64,000 bases of DNA from Sympetrum striolatum (taxonomy: Eukaryota; Arthropoda; Insecta; Odonata; Libellulidae), in assembly GCA_947579665.1 (NCBI GenBank), contig OX388348.1:4464001-4528000 (forward strand), given 5' to 3'. Positions 47,809-59,590 of this stretch are shown in pieces. Both the position numbers and the translations under genes were made by a program. Below the pieces are notes generated by a model. It searched no databases. It saw only the letters and a program-made list of their open reading frames with translations, and was not told where the DNA came from. Position 1 is the stretch's first letter. Every line of letters begins with the position of its first letter.

Positions 47809-49100
47809 ATCCCTCCTGTATCGCTGCAGCGATCCGCTATCACCACGCCGACATTGTCCCCTGGGTCGGAGAAGCACTCAAAGAATAATGAGTTATCCAT
47901 TGAAATAATCTTTGTATTCATTATCTTAATTATGAATCAGGTATAATTATTCTAGATGAGAATTCAAAGTGAAAATGACTTCTTCTTGGCCGCAGATATA
48001 TTTTTCTTCCTTTAACTTACTTTAAGAATATGATACTACGAAATCGGAGTATAAGAGAAAGTTTAAAATGCAATCCTAATTTCAATATCGAAAGTAGTTC
48101 TCACATTGAAATTACGAAACTTGCACTCTAAGAAAGCTGAGCTGATGATTAACTATCAGTGGTTTATCCATAACCAACCCAATCGATAATAACCCGGCGA
48201 ATTATCTTTATACCTATCAAGTTTTCTTAATGCCACTAAAATCATAACAACAGTTTTAAAAGGAACATTTAAAAAACTGTTGCCAATGCCAGGATGGTCT
48301 TTGATGCAAGATCGTAAGTCTGAGCCAGTGATTTATTTTTTTGTCTGAAAATGCTGAACCTCAGAAAAATTACTACTCTTCATATGGTGTAACGTTAAAA
48401 CTAAATAACTCAATTAAAATAGCCTCTCTTGAAAAGAGAATGCGCTAAATTCACAATAGCGTTGTTTAGCAAGGTTACGATTCCTTTGAATCATGAAATA
48501 TTGTAATATTTTTCATGCTTACACCATGATTCTAGAAACATCAAACGGAAAGTAAAATTAAGCGACCAAAAGAAGGAGTCAGAATTAAATTTCTAATATT
48601 TTTTTACACTAAATATTTCGTATGACCCTACGAACTAAACGAAAGTGTCGCCATTACTGTGACAGAAAGACAACTATAGTTGTATCATATGTTATAATAG
48701 CTATTATTCAAATGAAAAGTCTTACATATTCATGATAGGATATACATTTAATAATCTTAACAGCTCGAAAAAATGTGCAAGTCTTAACTCTCGCATTTTA
48801 CTCGAACACACGTTTCCTCTTTAACGGTTTGATGTTGATTTTATTTTGACGTTTATGAAGCAATTTTAATGATCATTTACGATACTCTGAATTTAAATAT
48901 GGTTTCTACTACAGATGCTCCGGCATTTTTCTTTCCACAGTATATGTATATACATCGATAACATCAGTATTTTCGGTGAACCCTGAGAAGAAATCGAACT
49001 TCTATGATAAGTTAAAAATTAACGTGTTCTCCATGCTTCAGAAAATTTAAAATATTAGTACCGTTTAAGCCTGAAAATTAGTCATCTATAATATAAAATA
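47809..49100. other. unassigned AT-rich DNA
   Basis: No gene, LTR or integrase remnant seen, although the truncated gypsy element to the right might have continued here. Confidence 0.4.
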
Positions 49101-49145
49101 GAGTGTGTGTGTGTGTGTGGGTGTGTGTGGGTGTGTGGGTGGGTA
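49101..49145. repeat. (GT)n microsatellite
   Basis: GT/GGGT run directly abutting the left terminus of the 5.1-kb inverted-repeat element. Confidence 0.9.
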
Positions 49146-49150
49146 CCGTA

Positions 49151-49290
49151 ACAATTGACCGCGCGACAACTAACCGCGTACCAAGTGAACGCTACGATAA
49201 AAGACCGCTACGACAACTAACCGCTCGCGACAACTGACCGCGTACCAACTGAACGCGTCTCTTTTTCAGGAAGCATTAATTGAAGTACGG
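49151..49290 (+). repeat. left inverted terminus of the 5.1-kb element
   Basis: Units in order: ACAATTGACCGCGCG, ACAACTAACCGCG, GTACCAAGTGAACGCTACG, a decayed unit, ACAACTAACCGCTCGCG, ACAACTGACCGCG, GTACCAACTGAACGCG. Confidence 0.8.
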
Positions 49291-50703
49291 TACACAAAAT
49301 GATATGAAATGTAGTAATTTTGTGCCAAAAATAGAGCGGTAGTCATTCTACCGAATACTGATTAAACTACCATAGATTAGATACTTATATCACTACATGT
49401 TTTTACAACGCTTTCTTATAGATAACAGTTTAGAGCAGGAATCTTATCTTATTACGAGCAATATTTATGAAATACTGATAAATGTATAATAAAAACACTT
49501 TGCGGACATGTCTGTCTACGGGACTTGGTTTAGGGTTTTAGATTTAGCTATGTACCCCGCGAGTGGCGTATGGCAGGAGATAACTGTTGGAAATCTAGAT
49601 AGTCTAATGTAAATTTTTTTTGCCAATAGCGAATGAATAACTTTTAGGCTAAATTGCTTCCTGGGCCCTTAAAAAGATTCAGCATATATTGTTCACCGCA
49701 ATCCTCAAAAATGTCACTTCTTATATCACTTTTCTTATTACCTCCGTTGATAATTAGGTACGTAAATTAACATTCTGTGGTTATCTGATAGTGTCCTATG
49801 ATGTTCACAAACTATAGAACACTAAACACTTAGGCAGGTCATACTATGCATTCATGAAGAAATGCGTCAATCAGTAAGTTAATGATGATAATCGTACTTA
49901 TATTTGAATTTATATTGCCAGTGATTTTATAATTTACACAGCATTAGTTATTCCTGGACGGTTCCGAATAAAACAGAATTCATAACTTCAAACCGTTAAA
50001 AGTACACAGAATAATGCAATGCCATAATATTTAAATGGATACACAATATAATGAAAAGATAAATTTGTTGATATTGCACACCAGGTGGCTATTTCTATAT
50101 TTATACAGTCTTTCACTAAATGACTTAGCACATCTATGTGAAGTATGTCTGTGGTAACGAAGTAAAAACTGCGTTCCGCTTATCCTTAATAAGTAATTAA
50201 GAATATACCATTAATCGGCAGCTTTTAACTGTAAATTATAAATAGTTAATTTATTTTAATGCTGCTGTAGCGCTATCAGAAAAAGCCGTTTTCAGGCCGT
50301 TGGTTCTACCTATAATGCATTTCCTTACTGAACAGATATCTAGTGATTTTTCTGGAGTGACTTACTAGTCGAGAGTGTTAAGGCGAAAACTGATTTGATG
50401 TATTTCATAGAAAAAATGAACTTACTTGATATTTTTTACATTTACATTCACACATTAATCCTGCAAACCGCCATTGGCGTGAGGCAGGGGGTGTGTAAGT
50501 TTAACTGCTCGTAGCTTATCTAATACTCCGAGAAAAAAAATAGACAAGAATTAGATATTCATCCTGGCTGTTACTTCCTTGTAACGTTTTTTCTTATTCT
50601 CTCGGAGCTCACTAAGATTGTTACCTATATTGATAAATCAACTTTCTTGTCAACGACATGTACTGTTAGGGTAGAAAGGAGCAAATTTGCGTTGTTTGAT
50701 GAA

Positions 50704-50979
50704 CAAGGAAGAGGAAGGGTGAAAATTGCACATAAGGAAGTGCACCCAGGAAAAACCCAAGGAGAAACGGACATGGAAAAAAGTCCACCAAGGCCGGGAA
50801 TCGAACCCGGGATCTTCCTCTTGCCGGGAGAATGCTTTAACCAGCTAAGCTACCGAGGCAGAACTGTTCTAGCTGGTAGCTTAGCTGGTTAAAGCATTCT
50901 TCCGGCAAGAGGAAGATCCTGGGTTCGATTCCCGGCCTTGGTGGACTTTTTTCCATGTCCGTTTCTCCTTGGGTTTTTT
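50704..50979. mobile_element. head-to-head tRNA-SINE dimer, 276 bp
   Basis: Two SINEs in inverted orientation meet at their tRNA-like heads (minus copy about 50,715-50,864, plus copy about 50,868-50,975). Each head has GGTAGCTTAGCTGGTTAAAG (A-box region) and GGGTTCGATTCCCGG (B-box). The body reads GTCCGTTTCTCCTTGGG. The pair as a whole is flanked by the 9-bp direct repeat TTTGATGAA (50,695-50,703 and 50,980-50,988), so it appears to have inserted as one unit. Confidence 0.85.
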
Positions 50980-50999
50980 TTTGATGAAGTTCTATCATT

Positions 51000-53900
51000 C
51001 CAAGAAGTAATTCCATTCAATATATCCATAATTACTTTAAAGTGTTCAACAAGCATTGAGCTAGTATCACGCTTTTCCATTCAGCGCATATCTCACAAGC
51101 TACATAAAATTCCATCCATTTCTCTCTTTAAAATATAACTTATTTTAGAAGAAAAAGAAAGAAATTTTTAACTCCGCACATTAATCCAAAATATTTTCTA
51201 ACTATATACTATTATTTCATAAGATTAAGACAAACTCATATGAGTGAGTATGGCATGGAACTATAACTGCATAAAGAGAAGTCTTACGGATTTGAAAAAC
51301 AGCACCGAGATGATGAGAAGCTATGACATTACAGTTGTCGATACATATACCAACATAGCATTTAGTATCAAGATTACATTTTCGGAGTGAATAAAATTTC
51401 TTTGAACAAACATAAATTTCAGCAATAAACTAACTGGTGCAAGAGGCAATTTTTAAATATTTCCGCTACATAGTTTGTTTACAACCATGAGGCATTGGGA
51501 TGAATCATATCTTTAATGTTTGAAGTTCACTAAATCAGACCTATCAGACGTTGATCATCACATTAAATACCAGTGAAAGCTTAAAAATTGATTATATCAC
51601 GACTTGTATAGTACGAATTATAGTATAGCAAAGTACACTCTATCTGGTAGATGACTATGATATACTAGATATGAAGACTATATTCAATAGTACATCCAGT
51701 TCTCCCGTTCAGAGTCTTCGAAACTTCTGCTAGCATTTATAAATCCTTTCCTCCTTATATTTGAAAACATTTAAGTAACATGTCACACTTTTTCATTATA
51801 CACTTCTATATTAACACTACATTAAATTAATTTCTGAAACTCAAGTAGTAATATAATTAAAGAAATTATACGATAACGTTTCTGAACTTTAAAAAATACT
51901 GCATATTGTGAAATATATCCTGAGATAGTCTTAAACAGAAATTACTACTTGAATGACTAAAACTAATATTTTTAGTAAGAAATCATTTCATGTCATCACT
52001 CGCAGTTTTTCAACTGTTGTAGCAATCAAGTAACCATCTTTATCATAATAAGAATATCACAAGCATAAAGTATATATCTTATATCAGCGAATGCTGATAT
52101 AAGATATATGATACTTTATGATAAACCCAATCTCATGACGTAAAACCTAAATGAGACATTAAAGGCATTATTTCATCATAGATTCTGGAAGGAATAGATG
52201 TGGCAGCATCGCAAACAGTTTCTTGACGGAACCATTCCAGTGGTGATGTATAATATATTCATCAGTGTTCTAGCAATTATTTGTCTAAATAGTAAGGATG
52301 TGACTATGTTGCATTCCTCTTTTTTTCCTTACCATTCCCATTTACAGATTCATTATATGCAATTCCAAAAATGAAGCAATCGCAAGTGATAATTATCTAT
52401 TGGCCTCCTATCGATTACGTAGGTAACGCGAAGAACTTCGAAATTAATTATAACTTCATTTTTCATTTCCATAGGTAACGATTTTATAGTATCTTTGTCT
52501 TCACCTCCATTATATAGGTTGTATGACTTTATTATCTGATGACAAGGAATATATATTCTCTCAACAGAAATCAACTCACTCCTGTAGCTCTTCGTCCCGA
52601 CCTGTTTCTTTGAAGTCAAGGAAGTTTGATAAATGAGTAACTAAATGATTCTACATCCACCTAACACATTAAACTTCCTTCGATACAACACAATCTATAT
52701 CTCAGCGTTACATCTCTTTCATCCTCTTCGCATTTTTGGTATTCCCTCTCTACAATATCAGATGCTAAAATATGCTTCTTTTTCTGTTCTTGCCGTAATT
52801 TACACTGCGCGACCCGCGATTGTTTCGTTGCAGATAGAAAGCTTCGCAGTGCCTTCTGATTGTATTTTGCCATATTTTCGGACAAAATGAGCTGCTTTCT
52901 TTTTTACTTCATTGATAATTTTAACTATTTAATGAAGCTATTTTTACTAGGTTGACCATTCGGTATGAATAATGCCATACATGGCGTAAGTCTGGCCATC
53001 ATTATTGAATAAGTGATCTTGAAGAATGAATGCAGCGACGGGTTTAGATGGCCGTATGAGCTTTTCTGTCACAATGTATTACTATGTATGTGTGTATGAA
53101 AATGAAGCATACATCACATATATTTCCCCCTCTTGCTTTCCCCTCCCAAAGGAACTTATTTTATTCGTTCTACGCCGACATATGCCGCGCACAACTGGTC
53201 ATTGCTGAGAGGATATCTTTCAGTAAATGAATGTTTGATTCAGTGCATAATTAAGAAAGGAAAACGTAATTTTACTGTAGACGAGTTCAAGTTATTGTTT
53301 TTTATTAAGAATAGCTATAAAAATAAAATTAGTAATGGTCTAACGTGGAAGCAGAAGGTATGTTTTGTTTTTTTCCTCATGGTTGCATTTTATCATGAAG
53401 CTGTAATAGATTTATTAGTCCGTATTAACTGAGGTGTAATATTACCATATGAGCCACTGACCTGGAGCTTCGCTGTAGATCTTGTGAAAATTACAACGCC
53501 ATGATGAATGAAACGGCAAAGGCCAAGGTAATGGAATGACATAATGTACTGAAAGAAGGTAGTACTGCTAAGTTTTTAATGAAAATACATTTTTTAATAA
53601 TTGTATTGGTTTAAGAGAGCAATTAAGTGAAGGATTACAGAATTATACTGATCGTGATGCTAATGATGCGTAGTGTTTAGTATTATTTCCAAAGGATGTG
53701 TGTTAACAACATTAACATTCTCACACCAATATATTAGGAATATGTGAATTTCTGTTTAGGTTCAAATGATAAGACATTGGGAGGAAAAGAGTGTGAAAGG
53801 AAGGAACGGCGAAAATTCGGCGATGCAGCGTTATGCGGCCGCCAACCCATAGGGACATATTTGTCCCAAAATCTTAACTTTTCCATAAGACATGGAACGC

Positions 53901-54154
53901 AATTAATAACATACATTTTCCAAGGTGTTTCTTATCGAAACACAATATATTATTTATGTGTAGCAGATAACGTTTCCTAGAAAATTTTGCTAAGTTTAGA
54001 AATTTTGGGCATCAATAAGGACATTTTTCCACTTTGTATACATCATAAACATTAAAAATTATTACTGTGTAACAATCTAAGAAAAATATCATTAAGTTAG
54101 GATGCAGGCTCCAAATTTTAAATCAAAATTTCGTTCCTTTAATGATTCCAGAAA
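51000..54154. other. interior of the 5.1-kb element
   Basis: AT-rich, with short open frames such as 52,661-52,885 minus (coiled-coil-like, lysine and glutamate rich) and 53,133-53,432 plus. None shows a DDE, zinc-finger or other transposase motif that I can identify. Confidence 0.4.
52064..52120. repeat. 57-nt hairpin
   Basis: CATAAAGTAT...ATATCAGC pairs with GCTGATATAAGATAT...ATACTTTATG around a four-base loop; about 25 bp of stem with one small bulge. Confidence 0.65.
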
Positions 54155-54298
54155 ACGAGACGTGATCAATTGTCGTAGCGGTCAGTAGGTACGCGGTCAG
54201 TTGTCGTGAGCGTTCAGTCGTCGTAGCGTTCAATTGTCGTAGCGTTCAGTTGGTACGCGGTCAGTTGGTACGCGGTCAATTGTCGCGCGGTCAGTTGT
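54155..54298 (-). repeat. right inverted terminus of the 5.1-kb element
   Basis: Read inward: ACAACTGACCGCGCG, ACAATTGACCGCG, then GTACCAACTGACCGC and CTACGACAATTGAACG units. Unit order is broadly the same as at the left but with extra copies. Confidence 0.8.
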
Positions 54299-57200
54299 CC
54301 GGCCACGGGCTACGATACGCTGACATCGCAAATGGGAGCCAATCATCCCAGTCGCGTTGTTTGGTATCGACTAAATGGGAAAGAATATCCATCAGCGTTC
54401 GGTGGCTCCTCTCCACTAGCCCATTTCCTGCTGGATGGTAAGCAGTTGTCTGCAGCTTCCGGATTCCCAAGATCTTGCATACCTCCTTCATAAGAGCCGA
54501 GGTGAAATTAGTCCCCCTGTCAGTTAATAACTGTTGCGGCGCTCCATGGCGCAGGACGATATTCTCCACGAAAGCTCTGGCGACGGTTTCCGCTTTTTGA
54601 TTAGGCAACGCGATGGCTTCGGGGTACTTCGTAAACGCATCCTGAAAAGTTAAAACATATCGGTTCCCCTTATAAGTAGATGGTAGGGGGCCGACGATGT
54701 CCATGGCGACCCGCTGGAGGTGTACCGAAACTTCCGGTAAGGACTGAAGAGGGGCTCTCCGTGAATCGCGGGGATTTTTCCTCTCCTGACACGACACACA
54801 TCTCTTACAGTATTCCTCGACGTCCTTCCTAATTGTGGTCCACCAGAATCTTGAGCGGATGGATGAAAGAGTCTTCTTAACACCCATATGACCCGCCCAC
54901 GGAGCGTCATGGAAAGCTCGCAAAATACGATTTCTCATATTAAGCGGAGCTATCAGCTGACCGTGGCGCTGTTCGCTCTGGCGGAAAACTTGTCCGTCGT
55001 CGTCCTGTTTGAAATTGCGCGCGTGTCGTCCTTCGCTGAGTTCTTAAAGGATCTTAACGCAGAACTCATCCCTTTGCTGCTCATCGCGAATAAGGTCGCG
55101 ATCCCAAGTGGGCTCATAGGCGGGTTGGATCGCCATAGCGAAGGATCGTGAGAGGGCATCGGCATTCTGATGCGTTTTCCCCGGGCGATGCTCGACTGTA
55201 AAGTCATACTCGCTGAGAAGAAGCGACCAGCGGATTAGCCTCGACGAGGGGTCCTTGAGAGATAGGAGCCATTTCAGGGGTCGATGGTCCGTAACAACTG
55301 TGAATTTCCTCCCGTAAAGATAGGTACGGAAGTACTTTACACCCCACACCACGGCTAAACACTCCCGTTCCGTGGAGGAGTAGTTTTTCTCCGCGGAATT
55401 CAGTTTACGACTCGCATATGCGATGACGTATTCTCCGCGGGTATCTCTCTGCGCAAGGACAGCGCCGATTGCTTCTCCCGATGCATCCGTATGAAGTATG
55501 AAGGGCTCCTGGAAGTTCGGATATCTCAGTATCGGCTCTTCGCATAAAGCATTCCGGAGGAATTCGAAGGATGCTGTGGCTTCCGGGATCCACTCGATCT
55601 TTGCGTCCTTCTTTGTCATCTCCGTCAGGGGTTTTGCCTTTTTTGCGAAGTCCGGGATGAACCGTCGATAGTACCCGACTAATCCTAAAAAGCCTCTTAC
55701 TGTCTTTAGATTATGAGGGCGTGGAAAATTGACTATCGCCTCTATTTTTTGTGGATCTGGCTTCACTCCCCCCGCAGAAATTACGTGGCCTAAATAGTTA
55801 ACCTCTTCCTTGAGGAACCGGCATTTCCTCGGTTTTAATTTCAAGCCTGATTCCCTCAGTCGTTGGAATACCTCCCGCAGCTTCATCAAGTGCTCAGAGA
55901 CGTCTTTCCCGAATACAACAACGTCATCCATATACACTAAGCACTTGATTCCCTTGAGGCCGCTTAGAACTGAATCCATTAACCGTTGGAATGTGCTGGG
56001 ACTATTTGAGAGTCCGAATGGTAAGCGTAAATACTCCCAGTGGCCATCGGGGGTGGAGAAAGCTGTTTTTTCCTGATCTCGCGGGTCGATGCCGATTTGC
56101 CAGAAGCCTGATTCGAGATCTAACGTAGAGAAAAATCTCGCTCCGCCCAGTTGGTCTAACGTATCCTGGATGTTAGGCAACGGATATACATCTCTCACCG
56201 TTACGGCATTGAGGGCTCGAAAGTCCGTGCAAAACCGTAATTTATTTCCGCCGCCATCATCCTTCTTCGCAACCAACACTACGGGCGCGCTCCACGGCGA
56301 ACTGGACTCTCGTATCACTCCTTGGTCCTACATCTCTTGGATGTGCTCCGCCATGACCTTCCTTTGCGTATACGGGACGCGATAAGGCGGCTTACTAATT
56401 GGGGCGGAACTCCCCGTGCTGATCTTATGCTGGACCCGGTTCGTTCTCCCTAAGGGTTCCCCTTCTTGGTGGAATACATCTTCATATTCGATCAGAATCT
56501 TCCTTAGGCGTCCCGCTGTCTCCTGGGGCATCTCGCTCAAACTTCTTTCTAATTCTTCGTGGAGATATCCTCTTGGCTCTGTCCTTCCATACTTGTCCTT
56601 CGAGGGCGCCTCAATAAATTCTTCCGTGATTGATCCCACAATCGTTTTGGCCGGAATAACTAATTCTACTGGGGAGACATTGATTAGCTTTACTGGGATA
56701 CGGCGGTCACTCGCGGGCTTTACTACGCTTCTGCCAGCCATCACTCCATGGATCGTGATCTCCGCCGGCTCCATAAGTAGCGTCTGCCCTTTGAACTCTA
56801 CACCTTGGTCGTAGCACCCATAAACAATGGTTTCGCTGCGTGGCGGGAGTTTGACAACTTCACCCGCTCTCACCAAGGTATCGCTCGTTCCATTTTCGGC
56901 CTTTTCTATCTCCTCTTTCCTTTCACTCTTTTGGACTACCGGTCCTTCTATTGGCTTCCTCGAATCCTCCGGATTTTTATTACTACTGAGTCTTTCTAGA
57001 TTCTCCCTTATCCCTTGCGAGCTTTCCCTTTCCGCCTCTCTTTTCGCTTTCTTCCGTCCTTTCTTTGATTCCTTCCTCTTCCTCTCCTTCCTGTACTTTA
57101 TTTCCGTCTTTCCCTTTCGATCGCTTATGACTTCCACCACCCCTTTTCTCTCAGAAACTTTGCTTTCTCCTTCCTCACTCTCGCGGTCACTTTCGCTCTC

Positions 57201-57875
57201 GCTTTATTTACCTTTTGTGGGACTAATGACACCTTGTGTCCCACTCTCGGGTATTACGTCAGCGACGATGCGAAACAGCGGAAGAGTGGAATCCCGAAGG
57301 ATGATCCTCTCTCTGCCAATATCTACACTTGCACCTGTTTCTCGGAGGAAATCAAGACCTAGAATGCCATCACACGGCAGCTTGAAACTATTTCCTACCA
57401 CATGAAAACTGTGCGGGTATTCCGCGTAAAGGGTGGCAATCGTGATTTTAACAGTTCCTAAAAGGGGGAGTGCGTGTCCGGTGACTCCGTGAAGTCTGGT
57501 TCTCGCGGGCGGGTATGGTCTCGGAAGATCGATGCGAGCCTCTCTGATTAGAGAAGAATTAGCGCCGGTGTCTATCAATAGGAGAAGGTTCTTTCCACCG
57601 ACCTCAACTTTAATTCCGTATCCGGCGCTTCCTGGCTCGCTTACGTCCCCAACCCATTCGCTTATTTTATCCTTCATTTCCCCGTTTTCTATTACGATCT
57701 CGCTGGTCGCTTGGCCTGTCTCTCCGCAGCCCGGGGCAATGGCGCGGAGAATCTCCCGTTTGGGTAGCTGGTTGGCTGCATGGGTTGGCGGGGGTCCGGT
57801 CCTCTTCGTGGTTGGTCGCGGTAATGAGGAGGTGACGGAATGCGAGGGGCGAATTGCGTGGGAGAACAAAGCCAA
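54299..57875 (-). pseudogene. pol: gypsy pol: protease, reverse transcriptase, RNase H, integrase; truncated
   Basis: One frame runs from about 57,875 to the truncation, broken by in-frame stops at 57,204-57,206, 56,328-56,330 and 55,044-55,046. Protease: LLLIDTGANSSLI and GILGLDFL. Reverse transcriptase: FSTLDLESGFWQI and the catalytic YMDD (about 55,923-55,934). RNase H: FILHTDASGEAIGAVLA and VVTDHRPLKWLL. Integrase: zinc-binding H-H-C-C (residues 10, 17, 44 and 47 of the segment starting 54,938), catalytic region LLTDRGTNFTS and HPAGNGLVERSHR. The protein ends at SAYRS where the inverted-repeat element begins. A basic, lysine-rich spacer lies between protease and reverse transcriptase. Confidence 0.93.
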
Positions 57876-58726
57876 TGTTGTGGGAAACTTGGCTGTGACC
57901 TCGAAAAACTGTTGGAAAGATGAGGAAAAAACGGGGGAGGTTGTGGCTCAACATTCCCGCTGAAATGGCGTTGAAGTGGACAAGCCCTCGCGAAATGACC
58001 TGAGTCCCCACATGAATAGCATCGCGGGAAAGAATTATTTGGTTGCGCGGAACTACAATGCTGGCATCTGGTCGCCACAGGAACGTGTGATGGGGTGGGT
58101 GGTGCGGCAGCAGGCTCCGTAGGCGCCTCCGGGGTTGATTCCGCGACGGCGTGGCATCTCTCCGGCGTCTGCTCGTCCTGTTGGCTCTCCACTAGCAAGG
58201 CGATGCGGATCGCCTCCGAGAGGGTCGTTGGTTCGCGGATCTGCACCAGCCTGCCAATCTCCGTTCGTAATCCGCGAGTGAATTGTTGCAGAGCTAACTC
58301 CCCATGAAATTTCTCGCGGCATGCGACCTCTATTGCGTCTGCGGACGCATCCTTTGGGTCTCCAAGAAGTCTGGAGAGTCGATCTCCCAACTCCTGCACT
58401 CTCTCTCGAGGGCCCTGCACGCATTTCAATAGTTTGTGAATTCACATAGCGGCCGTTTCGGTCCGCGAAAAGCGCTCTCGTAACGCGGCTTTTATTCCTT
58501 CCCACGAACTCTCTCCCGACACGGAGCGTAAGAACTGGCGCGCACTTCCTCGAACTTTTAATTTCAGCACCAATTGACAGTGCTGATCGGTCCAATTGCC
58601 GACTTTGGCCGCGGTTTCTATCGCATCTATGAAGTCCACAACGCTCTCTGACTTATCGTCACCCGAAAAATTCTCCACTAAATAAATTACCCCCATAACG
58701 TTTGGGGCTGACGTCGTTTCGGTCAT
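57692..58726 (-). pseudogene. gag: gypsy gag with one in-frame stop
   Basis: Starts at an ATG (58,724-58,726) reading MTETTSAPNVMGVIYL. Capsid sequence follows with DFIDAIETAAKVGNW and LKLKVRGSARQFL, interrupted by a TGA at 58,442-58,444, after which the same frame continues to 57,692. The C-terminal part is proline-rich and carries a zinc knuckle CYSCGDSGHFARAC, which normally binds genomic RNA. The frame overlaps the protease frame by about 180 bases in a -1 relation, typical of frameshift-expressed gag-pol. The single stop marks the copy as inactive or very recently disabled. Confidence 0.9.
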
Positions 58727-58893
58727 CGTGAAGCGATTTCCGAATCACACAAGCACAAAAACAACACACGCAAATGCGAAGGGAAAAATATCGGGAAGTT
58801 ATCTATTCCACAAAAATTCCGACGCCCATGAGGTGATCCAAAAGGAGCCTCACAGTACCTAAGCAATTAATCCCGCACCGCTGCCACCAAATT

Positions 58894-59590
58894 TGTAGTG
58901 CCACACCCGATGAGGGGTGCGACGTCCACGTAAGTAATGGGTTCTTGCCCTTGGTGTCGGTGTTTCGTGGAATAAACACTTTCCCGAATTCAAAAACAAA
59001 AGAAGAGTTTTTATTTATCTACCTTCAACGGCCACGAGCACCCAGCAACCGAGGGGAGGTTCCAATGGAAGCAGAGAGCGGGAGAGCGCGGAAGCGGTGT
59101 TGAGGTGGAGTCGGTCTTTCCTGCCTTCTCTCGACGCGCTGTCTTTCACTGGCACTGACTTGATCAGCTTCACTGTCTTTTCGCAAATAATTAAGACCGA
59201 CTCTATGGTGGGGGAGACTTTAAATACCTGCACTTTGGGAAGGAATTTACGGAAAGGGGGAAGAGACTTTAGCGCAGGTATACGGTGACAATCTAAAAGG
59301 AGGGTTCTTGAAAGTTGGCCTAACTGCATAAGGGGCTCGGGGGCATAACAGAACGTGGCCTTAGCATCGCGAAATAGACAGAATTCGGGTCAATCCACAG
59401 TTCTTAAGGAACTCTATAGAAGAATATTGTTAGTAATAACGGATGACCCTTTTCACGCGGCTTTATATTTACGTGGGGCGTATTTCGGGAGGACTTGGAG
59501 TGTTAGAATGCTCGCTCTCTCTGCCTGGGGGAAGGGTGGCGGTGATGAAAGGCTAGGGGGTGGGGAGGGGACACTCGTGGCGGCATTACA
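58894..59590 (-). repeat. 5' LTR of the gypsy element, 697 bp
   Basis: Begins (minus strand) TGTAATGCC and ends GGCACTACA, the expected short inverted LTR termini. The primer binding site TGGTGGCAGCGGTGCGGG follows four bases downstream (about 58,872-58,889). Confidence 0.85.

Larger units (their letters stand above)
49151..54298. mobile_element. 5.1-kb element with long inverted termini built from tandem subrepeats
   Basis: Left terminus 49,151-49,290 and right terminus 54,155-54,298 are inverted copies made of tandem ACAACTGACCGCG, GTACCAACTGAACGC and CTACGACAATTGA units. Similarity extends inward past the subrepeats (TCTCTTTTTCAGGAAGCATT opposite TCTCGTTTTCTGGAATCATT). The interior is AT-rich and holds a SINE dimer but no transposase I recognise. 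Long, subrepeat-rich termini are typical of Mutator-like elements, but superfamily is an inference and no target duplication is visible. The right end lies inside a gypsy integrase. Confidence 0.7.
54299..59590 (-). mobile_element. Ty3/gypsy LTR retrotransposon, 3' end lost
   Basis: In minus-strand order: LTR (58,894-59,590), primer binding site, gag, protease, reverse transcriptase, RNase H and integrase, cut at 54,298 by the 5.1-kb inverted-repeat element. Coding sequence is markedly GC-richer than the surroundings and largely intact, with four in-frame stops. The missing integrase C terminus and 3' LTR are not found on the far side of the interrupting element, so the locus was also rearranged or deleted. 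Confidence 0.93.

Noticed and set aside
47527..49150. Missing 3' half and second LTR of the gypsy element
   Set aside because: Looked for integrase remnants and the TGTAATGCC...GGCACTACA LTR here; none seen.
50770..50945. Two tRNA genes in inverted orientation
   Set aside because: The acceptor stem is imperfect, the anticodon loop lacks the invariant T33, and each head continues into a SINE body.
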